From assembly GCF_014698065.1 (NCBI RefSeq), contig NZ_JACJSI010000059.1, forward strand, positions 1 through 42,932: a stretch of 42,932 bases of DNA, read 5' to 3'. Position 1 is the first letter of the stretch. Every line of letters starts with the position of its first letter. The notes under the pieces are model-generated. The model was given only the letters and a program-made list of their open reading frames with translations, searched no databases and was not told the origin of the DNA. The position numbers and the translations under genes are program-made. This document shows, piece after piece, positions 8,166 to 16,868 of this stretch. The DNA is from Nostoc flagelliforme FACHB-838. Lineage in GTDB: Bacteria > Cyanobacteriota > Cyanobacteriia > Cyanobacteriales > Nostocaceae.

Positions 8166-8849
8166 TTACCGATTAGTTATTAATGATTCTTCACGAATAG
8201 TTGATAACATCAGTGGTGGGCGCAGGCAAAGATAAGCAAGAGAACCGAGCAAAGGAACAAGCACCACCGCTAAAAATACCTGGGCATTAGGGAAACGACG
8301 ACGAGCCATATCATCACCAAGAACAGTAGGAAATAAAAGATAAAACAGGCAAAATGCCAAACTCATGCCATTGATAAAGCGATCGCTCTGGAACTGCTGC
8401 ACATAATCTCCCCAATCACCGAAGGCAAAACCATAGACAAGCAAAACAACTGTGCTAAAAGTTAAGATGATACCGTAAAGGCGAGAATCCAGTAGGCTCA
8501 AAAAAGCATCTTTTTGTCCCGAAAATTGTTGATTTGGTTCACGCAAAGCTAAATATGGCAAAAGCCCAATTACACCCGAACCCACTGATGCTATAGCAAA
8601 AGGCCAAAAAGAAATCCGTTGCATCCTACCATCAATAAACAATAAACCACTATAAATTAATAGCCAAATACCCACTAGAGAAAATAAAGATAGGATAATT
8701 GGATTAATAGCAGCCCACTGAAGAGTAAATATATTTTTCAACAGCGTTAGCGTTTCATCTAAGTGCAAGGGCGGTGACAATAATAAAATATAAGCGATAA
8801 ATCCAGCCCATATTAGCCACAATGCAAGTTTAAAATTCATAATCTTCAT
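8166..8849 (-). CDS. Conserved integral membrane protein, function unknown
   Basis: A 227-residue protein with about six hydrophobic segments: near the N-terminus (LALWLIWAGFIAYILLL), then IILSLFSLVGIWLLIYSGLL, PFAIASVGSGVIGLLPYLAL, IILTFSTVVLLVYGFAF, MSLAFCLFYLLFPTVLG and VFLAVVLVPLLGSLAYLCL. Two of the hydrophilic loops are acidic or glutamine-rich, and a positively charged ARRRFP follows the fifth segment. I do not recognise the family with confidence; similar proteins of unknown function occur in cyanobacteria. It stands alone on the minus strand. The region upstream contains a perfect hairpin (8930-8970). Confidence 0.7.
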   Translation of the reverse strand: MKIMNFKLALWLIWAGFIAYILLLSPPLHLDETLTLLKNIFTLQWAAINPIILSLFSLVGIWLLIYSGLLFIDGRMQRISFWPFAIASVGSGVIGLLPYLALREPNQQFSGQKDAFLSLLDSRLYGIILTFSTVVLLVYGFAFGDWGDYVQQFQSDRFINGMSLAFCLFYLLFPTVLGDDMARRRFPNAQVFLAVVLVPLLGSLAYLCLRPPLMLSTIREESLITNR

Positions 8850-9488
8850 TTTGTTACATAAAATTATTTCAAAGACGCAATTAATTGAGTCTTATAGTGT
8901 CTGTCAGCTGATGCTAAAAGTTTGATGAGGCAGCCAGGATATAACTAATTAATAGTTATATCCTGGCTGCATTGTAAATTATGAATTCTCTGCTCGTTGT
9001 CACTCAATGGGTAGAGCTTCTAAATTTGTAAAAGGTAATATAGTTGCTCAAGTCCAAGCGTCTAATCTAGCGCAATACTGATAAAGCACCCCAGACAGAG
9101 GAGGAGTGGCCAGAGTTAATGGTAGTGTGGGGAGATCGCCTACTGTGGCAAGCTACGCGCATAAGTGGACAGGTATGCAAGCGATCGCTGATTTGCTATA
9201 TATTTTCTAGTAAATTACTAGCCAGTTGTAGAGAAGCGATGACCAAGCGCTTTTCGTTGCTTGAAGAGTTATTCTAAAGCGTTGGGTCAACAACTGGCGA
9301 TTTGTGGTTGTTCTGTTCTGTTGATATCTTATTTAAACGGCAATTCAGAGAGTTGTGATGCCAAATTGCCAAAACCTTTAAACATGGTACTGTCACTTCA
9401 ACTTTTTCTTAAAGGACGAGTGGAAAGCGATCGCACTATAGACTACGGTCAATTGCTCCCACATTGGGCATTTCAAGGAACCGTGGGT
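8850..9488. other. Intergenic stretch with a hairpin and possible gene debris
   Basis: About 640 bases between the starts or ends of flanking minus-strand genes. It holds the hairpin at 8930-8970, a short open stretch around 9105-9210 and another at 9261-9488 that read like protein but lack a good start and show a frame break. They may be remnants of a lost gene. No RNA gene is visible. Confidence 0.4.
8930..8970. repeat. Perfect 18-bp hairpin
   Basis: An 18-base arm, GCAGCCAGGATATAACTA, is followed by a 5-base loop and its exact inverse complement. No run of T follows on either strand, so it is not a standard intrinsic terminator. It lies about 80 bases upstream of the membrane protein gene. 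It could be a protein-binding site, an RNA structure in the leader of that gene, or an element end. Confidence 0.8.
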
Positions 9489-10502
9489 TTAGGAATCTGG
9501 ATTGATGCACTTGAGATCCTCACAGCCAAAAGATTGAGTCATCATTGCAGATAGCTGTTGAGAAACTTGTCCATCAAAGTTGAGTTTGAGCATAATTTGG
9601 TCATAGGTTTGTCCCTGCGTTATCTGCTTTGCTATTTGCTCAAACTCTACCCAAGTTAAATCACTCTCAACAAATGCTTTAGCAAGAGTAATTACCAGCT
9701 CCTCATAATCATTGTCTTCCAGTTTTGTCATCATTCGGTGTTCAATGTGAAGCGAATCATCGAAACAGTAATACCAGGATTTCGGTTGCTCTTTAACTAC
9801 CTTTCGGAAAAAATCTTGTTGTTTGGAAAGGTTAACAGCGCGATCTGCTTCACTACATACCATTAAAATAGGAGCGGAAACACAGCCTTGAGCCTTTTCT
9901 GAAACTTCCCCTGCCAACTGAAGAAATATCCGTAATGCCTTGAGACAAAAACCTTTATAACCAAAATTGCCAGATGCATCTTTGTTGAACCATTCAAAGT
10001 AAATTGGTAGGATTTTGATAAGTTGATCTAATAGTGAGTAACGGCTAGCTAAATAAGGCGTGAACAATAAAGCGCGGTCAATCTCCTGGGGATGCTCTAA
10101 AGCTAACCAAGCAGCTAGAGTTCCACCTGTTGACAATCCACCAATTACAACTTGTTGACCTAGTGTTTTTGCAATCTGTAACCATTTGAGCAAAAATTGT
10201 TGATATATCTGAATATCTGTTGGGAGTGGTGGAGGATTTTGACGACTCCAGTTCCCTGAGCGTCCATGACCGGGCTGTAAAGGAATCAGAACGTTATAGC
10301 CCTTGTTAAAGAAGGCTTGACCGATCGGCTCAAACTGGTAAGGGCCTGCTGTAAAACCATGCAAAAACAAAAAAACTTTTGACGTGAAGTAAGGATGAAT
10401 TAAAAATTTGGAGCGACAGGCTTCATTTTTCAGACCTAATGTGGACTCTACTTGGTGAACTTGCTCCAGGATTTCTGCTGTATTTTGAATGCCAACTTTC
10501 AT
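9489..10502 (-). CDS. Alpha/beta hydrolase (esterase/lysophospholipase type)
   Basis: A 337-residue protein whose central 240 residues show the alpha/beta-hydrolase fold. The HG oxyanion strand is FLFLHGFTAGP (46-54), followed by LIPLQPGHGRSG (72-83). The nucleophile elbow is GGLSTGG with Ser124, the acid is probably Asp220 in CSEADR and the base His252 in SLHIEH. The overall pattern is like monoacylglycerol lipases and carboxylesterases of the serine aminopeptidase S33 group. The last 70 residues form an extra helical tail. The natural substrate cannot be told. Monocistronic, minus strand; the start ATG is preceded by an AT-rich region. Confidence 0.8.
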   Translation of the reverse strand: MKVGIQNTAEILEQVHQVESTLGLKNEACRSKFLIHPYFTSKVFLFLHGFTAGPYQFEPIGQAFFNKGYNVLIPLQPGHGRSGNWSRQNPPPLPTDIQIYQQFLLKWLQIAKTLGQQVVIGGLSTGGTLAAWLALEHPQEIDRALLFTPYLASRYSLLDQLIKILPIYFEWFNKDASGNFGYKGFCLKALRIFLQLAGEVSEKAQGCVSAPILMVCSEADRAVNLSKQQDFFRKVVKEQPKSWYYCFDDSLHIEHRMMTKLEDNDYEELVITLAKAFVESDLTWVEFEQIAKQITQGQTYDQIMLKLNFDGQVSQQLSAMMTQSFGCEDLKCINPDS

Positions 10503-10634
10503 TTATTACTTATTGTGTTCACATCATAATATAGTTTACTTTATTGATTAGGTAGTTACTTCAAATCTAGCAAAGGATATATTCTTGAGTTAGTCTGTCG
10601 GAAGTGAAAAATATTTTTTATTATTGATGAGTAT

Positions 10635-11027
10635 TCACTCCAAACTAATTTTCCATAACCCTTCTAGTGGATTTGACTGTCGCAATTGACCATCACTACT
10701 GCCGAGCCAATTATTGTCAGACACCAAGCCAATACTGAACGTGCTATTTATAGGATATTGCCCTAGTTTTCCAAAACCTTCAATATTGTTTGAGTCAGTA
10801 ATTACCTGCTGGTTCAACTGTATAGTTGTTTGGTTGCCGTCGTCAAAGTAAATCGTGGCCCGCTTGTTGTGAAAGCTTACCTGAACTTTGTAGACACCAC
10901 CAGTTGCATAATAGTAAGCTTTGGCAGGCAACTTTTGACCATCAATATTTTGCCCTTTGAACTCAACTGCCATTGCAGGCGTGCCTAGCAGCAACAGCAC
11001 TGGCAGGACTAACCTTAAAACTTTCAT
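10635..11027 (-). CDS. Small secreted protein of unknown function
   Basis: A 130-residue protein starting at the ATG at 11025-11027 (MKVLRLVLPV...). The N-terminus is a clear signal peptide with a hydrophobic core and a likely cleavage after PAMA (about residue 20). The mature part has alternating polar and hydrophobic residues typical of beta structure (VYKVQVSFHNKRATIYFDDG, then TTIQLNQQVI) and no cysteines. A TTG four codons upstream is in frame but gives a worse start. I do not recognise the family. Confidence 0.65.
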   Translation of the reverse strand: MKVLRLVLPVLLLLGTPAMAVEFKGQNIDGQKLPAKAYYYATGGVYKVQVSFHNKRATIYFDDGNQTTIQLNQQVITDSNNIEGFGKLGQYPINSTFSIGLVSDNNWLGSSDGQLRQSNPLEGLWKISLE

Positions 11028-11422
11028 TGGTACTAACAATCACTTTCAATCAAACTATTTTCTACTTTAAAACATAAAACTAATTTGTGGATTAACTAGC
11101 GATCGCTTGGTTTGAATTGGGAATCCTAAGTAAAGTTAAGAGTGATTTTTATTACAAATGGTTTTTAAACTTCGCTTGATTAGCGTTGGCGCTTTGATTT
11201 TAGGCACTTACCAGTAATAAAATGTCCTATCGTCGCTTTCGCCCCAAAGGGCGAAAGTGCAAAATCTTAGCCCAGTCTTTTGTGCTGGTGACTGGTGGAA
11301 CTAACCCTCAATATTTAACAGCAATGCCTACGGGGGGCTACATCTACGTACTAACCAAAAAACAGCGATCGCCTATAAACAATAAGGATGTTACGATATC
11401 TTTCACCAGCTGAATCTGATTT
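11028..11422. other. dnaN upstream region, no supported gene
   Basis: The divergent 395-base region before dnaN. It has a GCGATCGC octamer at 11099-11106, a 19-codon frame at 11158-11217 starting MVFKLRLISVGALILG that may be the stub of a lost exported protein, and a hairpin TTTCGCCC/GGGCGAAA at about 11238-11257. The 63-codon frame at 11222-11413 runs through the hairpin and does not look like a protein. Confidence 0.4.
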
Positions 11423-12586
11423 ATGAAATTAGTTTGCTCCCAAAGCGATCTCAGTACAAATCTCTCACTCGTTAGTCGTGCAGTACCTTCACGACCAACT
11501 CATCCAGTACTTGCCAATGTGCTGCTCCAAGCGGATGCTGAAACTAACCAAGTAAGCTTAACAGCCTTTGATCTCAGCTTAGGAATCCGCACCAGCTTTA
11601 ACGCAGAGGTATGGCAAGGAGGTGCGATCGCACTTCCTGCTAAGTTACTTGTAGATATTACCTCTCGTCTTCCTGAAGGCGAAATCACTCTAGACGATGA
11701 ATCAGCGCTCACAGGTGCAACACCCGGTGGAGAAGGTTTAATTGTCACACTCACACCCAAGAGTGGACATTACCAAGTAAGAGCAATGGGGCCGGAAGAA
11801 TTTCCCGAACTACCAGTAATTGAAAATACAGAAGTAATCCATCTCACTACTGCTGCATTAATTGAGGGATTACGCGGTTCATTGTTTGCTACAAGTGGTG
11901 ATGAAACCAAACAAGTACTCACGGGAGTGCATTTAACAGTTAAACAAGATACCTTAGAATTTGCAGCTACCGACGGACATCGCCTAGCAGTGGTAGAAAC
12001 TAGCAATGAACGTCCTCTAGGCGGAACTAGTCAAGTAGAAGTGACAGTACCAGCTAGAGCATTACGCGAACTACAACGAATGCTAGCTCATAGCGCTTCA
12101 TCAGATGAACCTGTAGCTTTATATTTCGATCAAGGTCAAGTTGTATTTGCATGGCAAAATCAACGCTTGACTAGTCGCACATTAGAAGGGCAATATCCTG
12201 CTTATCGACAATTAATTCCGCGTCAATTTGAGCGACAAGTGACAATTGAACGGCGACAATTCGTCAGTACTTTGGAGCGGATTGCTGTGCTAGCAGATCA
12301 GAAAAATAATATTGTCAAGGTGAGTATTGACAGCGATGCCCAAGAAATTACCTTATCTTGTGAAGCTCAAGATGTGGGCAGTGGTAGAGAGTCAATGCCG
12401 GCACAAATTTCTGGAGAGAATATAGAAATTGCTTTTAACATTAAATATTTGATGGAAGGCTTGAAAGAGTTACCATCTACGGAAATCCAAATGCATTTGA
12501 ATCAAAGCCTAACTCCAGTGATTTTTACACCATTGGGTGGTTTGAAAATGACCTATTTAGCTATGCCGGTGCAACTTAGAAGTTAA
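11423..12586 (+). CDS. dnaN: DNA polymerase III subunit beta (sliding clamp)
   Basis: The ring-shaped clamp that tethers DNA polymerase III to DNA. The 387-residue protein has the three-domain clamp layout: the N-terminus MKLVCSQSDLSTNLSLVSRA, then NVLLQADAE and LTAFDLSLGIRT in domain I, then AATDGHRLAVVE at the end of domain II's core, and the C-terminus FTPLGGLKMTYLAMPVQLR, which ends in the conserved MPV/MPM segment that forms part of the partner-binding pocket. Length is normal for cyanobacteria. No dnaA or recF lies next to it, in keeping with the scattered replication genes of cyanobacteria. Confidence 0.95.
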   Translation: MKLVCSQSDLSTNLSLVSRAVPSRPTHPVLANVLLQADAETNQVSLTAFDLSLGIRTSFNAEVWQGGAIALPAKLLVDITSRLPEGEITLDDESALTGATPGGEGLIVTLTPKSGHYQVRAMGPEEFPELPVIENTEVIHLTTAALIEGLRGSLFATSGDETKQVLTGVHLTVKQDTLEFAATDGHRLAVVETSNERPLGGTSQVEVTVPARALRELQRMLAHSASSDEPVALYFDQGQVVFAWQNQRLTSRTLEGQYPAYRQLIPRQFERQVTIERRQFVSTLERIAVLADQKNNIVKVSIDSDAQEITLSCEAQDVGSGRESMPAQISGENIEIAFNIKYLMEGLKELPSTEIQMHLNQSLTPVIFTPLGGLKMTYLAMPVQLRS

Positions 12587-12594
12587 AAAGAATT

Positions 12595-12722
12595 GTAAGG
12601 TAGCACATCTTAGTTAAGAAGCATAAAGGGTAAGGGGAAAAGGGAAAAATCTTTATCCTTTAACCTTTTCCCCTTACCCATACAAAACTTTATATAGTTC
12701 GGTTTAATTGTGCTGACTTACT
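12595..12722. repeat. Palindromic purine/pyrimidine hairpin element after dnaN
   Basis: Outer arms GTAAGGTAGCACA (12596-12608) and its imperfect inverse TTGTGCTGACTTAC (about 12709-12722) enclose an inner pair AAGGGTAAGGGGAAAAGG / CCTTTTCCCCTTACCC (12627-12677). The inner sequence resembles the element inserted between ytfR and ytfT and the one at 32757-32870. It could also stop dnaN transcription. No target duplication is evident. Confidence 0.6.
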
Positions 12723-12760
12723 TAATCTACACTATGCAAGTTGATTTTTTGTTTCTATGA

Positions 12761-15700
12761 TTAGTTGATTTGTCTAATGGGAATTTCAATCCAAAATTCT
12801 GTACCTAACCCAGGTTGAGAATCACATTTCAATACACCACCATGTTTATCTACGACAATCTGGTAACTAATTGACAACCCCAAGCCAGTGCCTTTTCCCA
12901 CTGGCTTAGTTGTAAAAAACGGATCGCAAATTCTAGCCTTCAAGGATTCAGATATTCCTGGCCCATTGTCTGTAATGCGAATTACTATGCTTTTGACATT
13001 ACCTTCGAGTTCTCCGAGAGCAGTACGAATGGTAATTTGACTGTTATGAGTTTTTGATTGAGATTCTCTGTAATCTTCTAAAGCATCGATCGCATTGCTT
13101 AAAACATTCATAAATACCTGATTTAGTGGCCCAGCATAGCACTCTACTAAGGGAAGGTTACTATATTCTTTGACTAATTTAATTGCCGGACTTTCTGGTT
13201 TTGCTTTCAAGCGATGCTGCAAAATTAGCAAGGTGCTATCAATGCCCTCATGAATATCAACCGGCTTCATTTCTGCGTGGTCAAGGCGGGAGAAATTCCG
13301 TAAACCCAAGACAATTTGTCGGATGCGATCAATTCCAACTTTCATGGAAGATAGGGTTTTGGGCAAATCTTCCATGATAAATTCTAAGTCTATTTCTTCA
13401 GAGCGATCGCGAATCTCAGGACTGGGATTAGGGGTATTCTGCAAATAGAGGTCTAGTATACTGAGCAAATCTCCGGCGTAATCATTGACATGATTGATAT
13501 TGCCATAGATGAAGTTTACCGGGTTATTAATTTCGTGAGCAACACCAGCTACCAGTTGGCCGAGTGAGGACATTTTCTCAGTTTGGATCAATTGGGTTTG
13601 AGTTTGCTTTAAATCATTTAAAGTTTGAGCTAGTTTTTCTGTCTGCTCTTTGGTTTGATTATGCAATTGGGCTTGTTGGAGTGCAACCCCAAGTTGATTG
13701 GCAATTTGAGTGATGAACTTAATTTCCGAGGCTTCCCAATGGCGGGGTGCAGAATTCTGATAAGCTGCTAGCAAGCCCCATAGCTGTTGCCCAATAAATA
13801 TAGGTGCGATCGCATACGCCCTTACTTGTAATTGCTCCAAAGCCGTAATGTGACACTCAGAATGACCTGACTGATAGATATCATTAACTATATGGCTTTC
13901 ATTGTTGCGATATCGTCCACCTTGGGTTTCCTTTAAATAGCTATCTTCCCAAACTGTCTTGAGATCAGAACCTACAAGTTTTACCCAACCATCACCCACA
14001 AACTCGGCGATATATTCACCACTCCAATCTGCATGAAAGCGATAGACAGCCACACGATCTGCTTGCAGTGATTTGCAGATTTCCTGAGTAGTAGTCTGAA
14101 AAATTAGATTTAAGTCAAGAGATTCTCGGATTTTGGCAACAACTTCAAACAATACCCGTTGTTGTTCTGCCGCTTGTCGCAAATCAACAGCCTGATGCTT
14201 AGTTTGTTCAAGTAAATCAGTTTGTTCCAGTGCTACAGAAAGCTGTGCAGCGACTTGGGTAACAAACTGGATTTCTGAAGATTGCCATTCACGCGGTTGG
14301 TTGCACTGGTGAATGCACAATAAACCCCAGAGTTGATTACTTTTAGCTAGTGGCAAAACTAAATTGGCTTTAACTTGGAGTTGATCCAGCATTTGGACAT
14401 AACAAACATTCAGTCCAGAGTTGTGGATATCAGCGATCGCGTGGATACGTCCCTGACGATAGAGGGTATCATACTTCTTCTTAAAGCAGTTGTCTTGAAT
14501 TTTTAATGTTAAAGCAGAAGTAAACTCTGGCAGAAGATCCTCTGAAACAATTTCACCTTCATCAAGTTCAGAATTCGGGTCAAAGCGGTATACTACAACT
14601 CTGTCAGCATTCACAGAGCGACGGACTTCACGCACAGTTGCGGCAAAAACTGTATTTAAATCAAGTGATTCCCGAATTTTGGCAACAACTTCAAACAATA
14701 CCTGTTGTTGTTCTGCTGCTTGTCGCAAACTTAATGTCTGCTGTTTTGTTTGCGTGAGTAATTCTGCTTGCTGAAGTGCTACTCCCATTTGACCTGCAAT
14801 CTGACTGAGAAAGTTAACTTCGTATTTTTTCCATTGGCGGGGCCCAGCGTGTTGATAAGTTGCCAGCAAACCCCAAAGTTGTTGCCCAACAAAAATCGGA
14901 GCAAGCACAAAAGCGTGAATTTGAAACTGCTCTAGATTGTCAATATGACATTGAGTAAACCCCATCTTATAGATGTCATCTACAGCAAATGTTTCGTTAT
15001 AACGGTAGCGCCCTCCTTGTGTGTCTTGTAAGTAGGTGTCATTCCAAATGGTATTAATACCTAGTTCCGATTGATTCAACCAATATGGACTAGCAGCCTC
15101 AAAATCGCCGACAAATTTCCCACCCCAATTAGAATCAAAACGATAAACAGAAACACGATCGGCTTTAATTAATTGACAAACTTCTTTAGTAGTTGTTTGA
15201 AAAATAGTATCGGTGTCAAGAGACTCACGAATTTCGGCAATAACTTTAAACACAGCCTGTTGTTGTTCAGCTGTCCGTTGCAGTTCAAGTGTACGCTTTT
15301 TGACTTGTTTTTCTAAATTTTCATTGAAGGTTTGAACTTGTTGGTAAAGTTCATACTGCTGAATTGCTGAAGCAAAATGTTTACCAATCTCTCTAGCCAG
15401 TTCAATTTCTTCCACCGTCCATTTTTGAGCTTGTGCTTTTTTAGATTCGCGCCAAACCTCAAACGATTGTCGGGGGTACAGTTGCCTTTGATCGCTGTCA
15501 TACTGCCCCGCCCATAGAGTTTCTGTATCTATTTCGTCGCGGAAAATACTTAAGTAGCCCAGCAATTGCTGACGATACTGGAGTGGGATCATCAACATAC
15601 TGCGAATTTTAGTTGGTTGAAAAGCGGGTTGCAAACTTCGCAAGCTAGGAGTTTGATATATATCTAAAATCGCCCAAACATCATATTCACAGGACTTGTA

Positions 15701-16612
15701 GTGTTCCTGCCAGACGCTATACTGCTCTATCAATGGATATATGGTTTGTTCTGGCATCACAGGTTGCTGTCCACAAATATAAAGCTTGGCGCAAGTGTTT
15801 CCTGGTATTAAGCATTCTGTTAGGCTGGTCGCGTTACTATTATGGAAATCAAAAGCTGCATTTCTAATGCAAAGCCTGCCACCAACACCATTAAAGGCAG
15901 CAACAGCCGCTTCTAGGGCTGGTTGTAATATAATCGTCGGTAGTGAATGTAGTAGGGTTGCAATGCGGTTAATAATAGCTTCCCGTTCGGCTGTTTTGCG
16001 GACTTGTGTCAGAAGGGTACTTTGAGCGATCGCTACTGACAACTGCTCGACCACCATCTGTATTGCTTCTAGTTCATATTCTGAAATCAAACGTGCTTCA
16101 GAATTATGAGACACCAATAGCCCCCAAAGTTGCTCTTGGTAAATAATGGGTGCTACTACAGAAGATTTGACTCCCATTGCCGTCAAATATTCAATATGAC
16201 AGGGATCTACAGGGCGGTAATGGATCTCCTCTGATATAGTTTCTCCATTTTCTAAGTCACGCAGGTGACTTTGACCAATCTCTTGAGTATCAAGATTAAC
16301 AACAGAACGCACTCGTGATTTAATAAAGAGTTCACGGGCGGTAAGGGGAATATCATCAGCAGGAAAATTCAGCCCCAATAGTGATGGCAACCGATTTTCG
16401 TAAATTGACTCAGCAATCACTTGACCGCTACCATCAGTATGAAATTTGTAAATCATCACTCGGTCAGTTTTGAGTAGCGATCGCACCTCTGCCGTTGTCA
16501 CTGTGATAATTTCTTCCAACTCTAAGCTGCGTCGAATACGGTTTGTAATGCGGCGCAGTAAACTTTCTTCATGACGGTATAAGGGTAAATTTTGTTCAGG
16601 ATTGGAGGTCAT
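12761..16612 (-). CDS. Multi-GAF sensor histidine kinase, candidate phytochrome/cyanobacteriochrome
   Basis: A soluble 1283-residue sensor kinase with five GAF-like domains in series, then a histidine kinase. GAF1 (about 25-200) carries the phytochrome-type FPADDIP motif (83-89) and DPCHIEYLTAMGV with Cys138, the position that binds bilin in Cph1. GAF2 (about 215-425) is divergent. GAF3 (455-620) has Cys555-His556 and GAF5 (825-985) Cys920-His921, both in the CH-x-x-LEQ-x-Q context of cyanobacteriochromes. GAF4 (640-800) has Cys737-Tyr738, lacking the His. Helical linkers with repeated QQQVLFEVVAKIRESLDL join the domains. The kinase has its phospho-accepting histidine at 1026 (VAHEINNP), an N-box NAIDAL and DNGPGI / GKGTGLGLS. 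No response regulator is adjacent. Domain reading is solid; light sensing is inference from the cysteines. Confidence 0.85.
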   Translation of the reverse strand: MTSNPEQNLPLYRHEESLLRRITNRIRRSLELEEIITVTTAEVRSLLKTDRVMIYKFHTDGSGQVIAESIYENRLPSLLGLNFPADDIPLTARELFIKSRVRSVVNLDTQEIGQSHLRDLENGETISEEIHYRPVDPCHIEYLTAMGVKSSVVAPIIYQEQLWGLLVSHNSEARLISEYELEAIQMVVEQLSVAIAQSTLLTQVRKTAEREAIINRIATLLHSLPTIILQPALEAAVAAFNGVGGRLCIRNAAFDFHNSNATSLTECLIPGNTCAKLYICGQQPVMPEQTIYPLIEQYSVWQEHYKSCEYDVWAILDIYQTPSLRSLQPAFQPTKIRSMLMIPLQYRQQLLGYLSIFRDEIDTETLWAGQYDSDQRQLYPRQSFEVWRESKKAQAQKWTVEEIELAREIGKHFASAIQQYELYQQVQTFNENLEKQVKKRTLELQRTAEQQQAVFKVIAEIRESLDTDTIFQTTTKEVCQLIKADRVSVYRFDSNWGGKFVGDFEAASPYWLNQSELGINTIWNDTYLQDTQGGRYRYNETFAVDDIYKMGFTQCHIDNLEQFQIHAFVLAPIFVGQQLWGLLATYQHAGPRQWKKYEVNFLSQIAGQMGVALQQAELLTQTKQQTLSLRQAAEQQQVLFEVVAKIRESLDLNTVFAATVREVRRSVNADRVVVYRFDPNSELDEGEIVSEDLLPEFTSALTLKIQDNCFKKKYDTLYRQGRIHAIADIHNSGLNVCYVQMLDQLQVKANLVLPLAKSNQLWGLLCIHQCNQPREWQSSEIQFVTQVAAQLSVALEQTDLLEQTKHQAVDLRQAAEQQRVLFEVVAKIRESLDLNLIFQTTTQEICKSLQADRVAVYRFHADWSGEYIAEFVGDGWVKLVGSDLKTVWEDSYLKETQGGRYRNNESHIVNDIYQSGHSECHITALEQLQVRAYAIAPIFIGQQLWGLLAAYQNSAPRHWEASEIKFITQIANQLGVALQQAQLHNQTKEQTEKLAQTLNDLKQTQTQLIQTEKMSSLGQLVAGVAHEINNPVNFIYGNINHVNDYAGDLLSILDLYLQNTPNPSPEIRDRSEEIDLEFIMEDLPKTLSSMKVGIDRIRQIVLGLRNFSRLDHAEMKPVDIHEGIDSTLLILQHRLKAKPESPAIKLVKEYSNLPLVECYAGPLNQVFMNVLSNAIDALEDYRESQSKTHNSQITIRTALGELEGNVKSIVIRITDNGPGISESLKARICDPFFTTKPVGKGTGLGLSISYQIVVDKHGGVLKCDSQPGLGTEFWIEIPIRQIN

Positions 16613-16773
16613 TGCTTATAGAAAAATAAATTAATAATTTGGAAATTGACATAATTAAATCTAAAGACATTTTCAGTTTTATTTCATCAATTTGTCTTCA
16701 GTAAAACTACGGTCAAATCATTAACAGAAATATTTATTTACCTTTTATAAGAATTAACCAAAAAATCATAAAA

Positions 16774-16799
16774 AAAGACGCAAATTTAATAGCGTCTTT
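16774..16799 (-). terminator. Intrinsic terminator after the Get3d gene
   Basis: An 8-base stem AAAGACGC / GCGTCTTT with a 10-base loop. On the minus strand the second arm is followed by a run of T, the form of a factor-independent terminator. It lies about 70 bases past the stop of the minus-strand ATPase gene. Confidence 0.75.
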
Positions 16800-16868
16800 G
16801 TCATTAGCAAAAAAAGAATCTTGCTTTTCAGTTTTAACTTTTTGTTGATAGAAAAATATCCAACAAAA

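Noticed and set aside
8999..9040. tRNA-like GGGTAGAGC motif
   Set aside because: No anticodon stem or GGTTCGAATCC-like T arm follows, so not a tRNA.
9261..9554. 97-codon frame
   Set aside because: Starts with TTG, its end is the antisense of the hydrolase gene, and no family is recognised; at most a gene fragment.
11222..11413. 63-codon frame upstream of dnaN
   Set aside because: Runs through a hairpin and a GCGATCGC octamer; composition is not protein-like.
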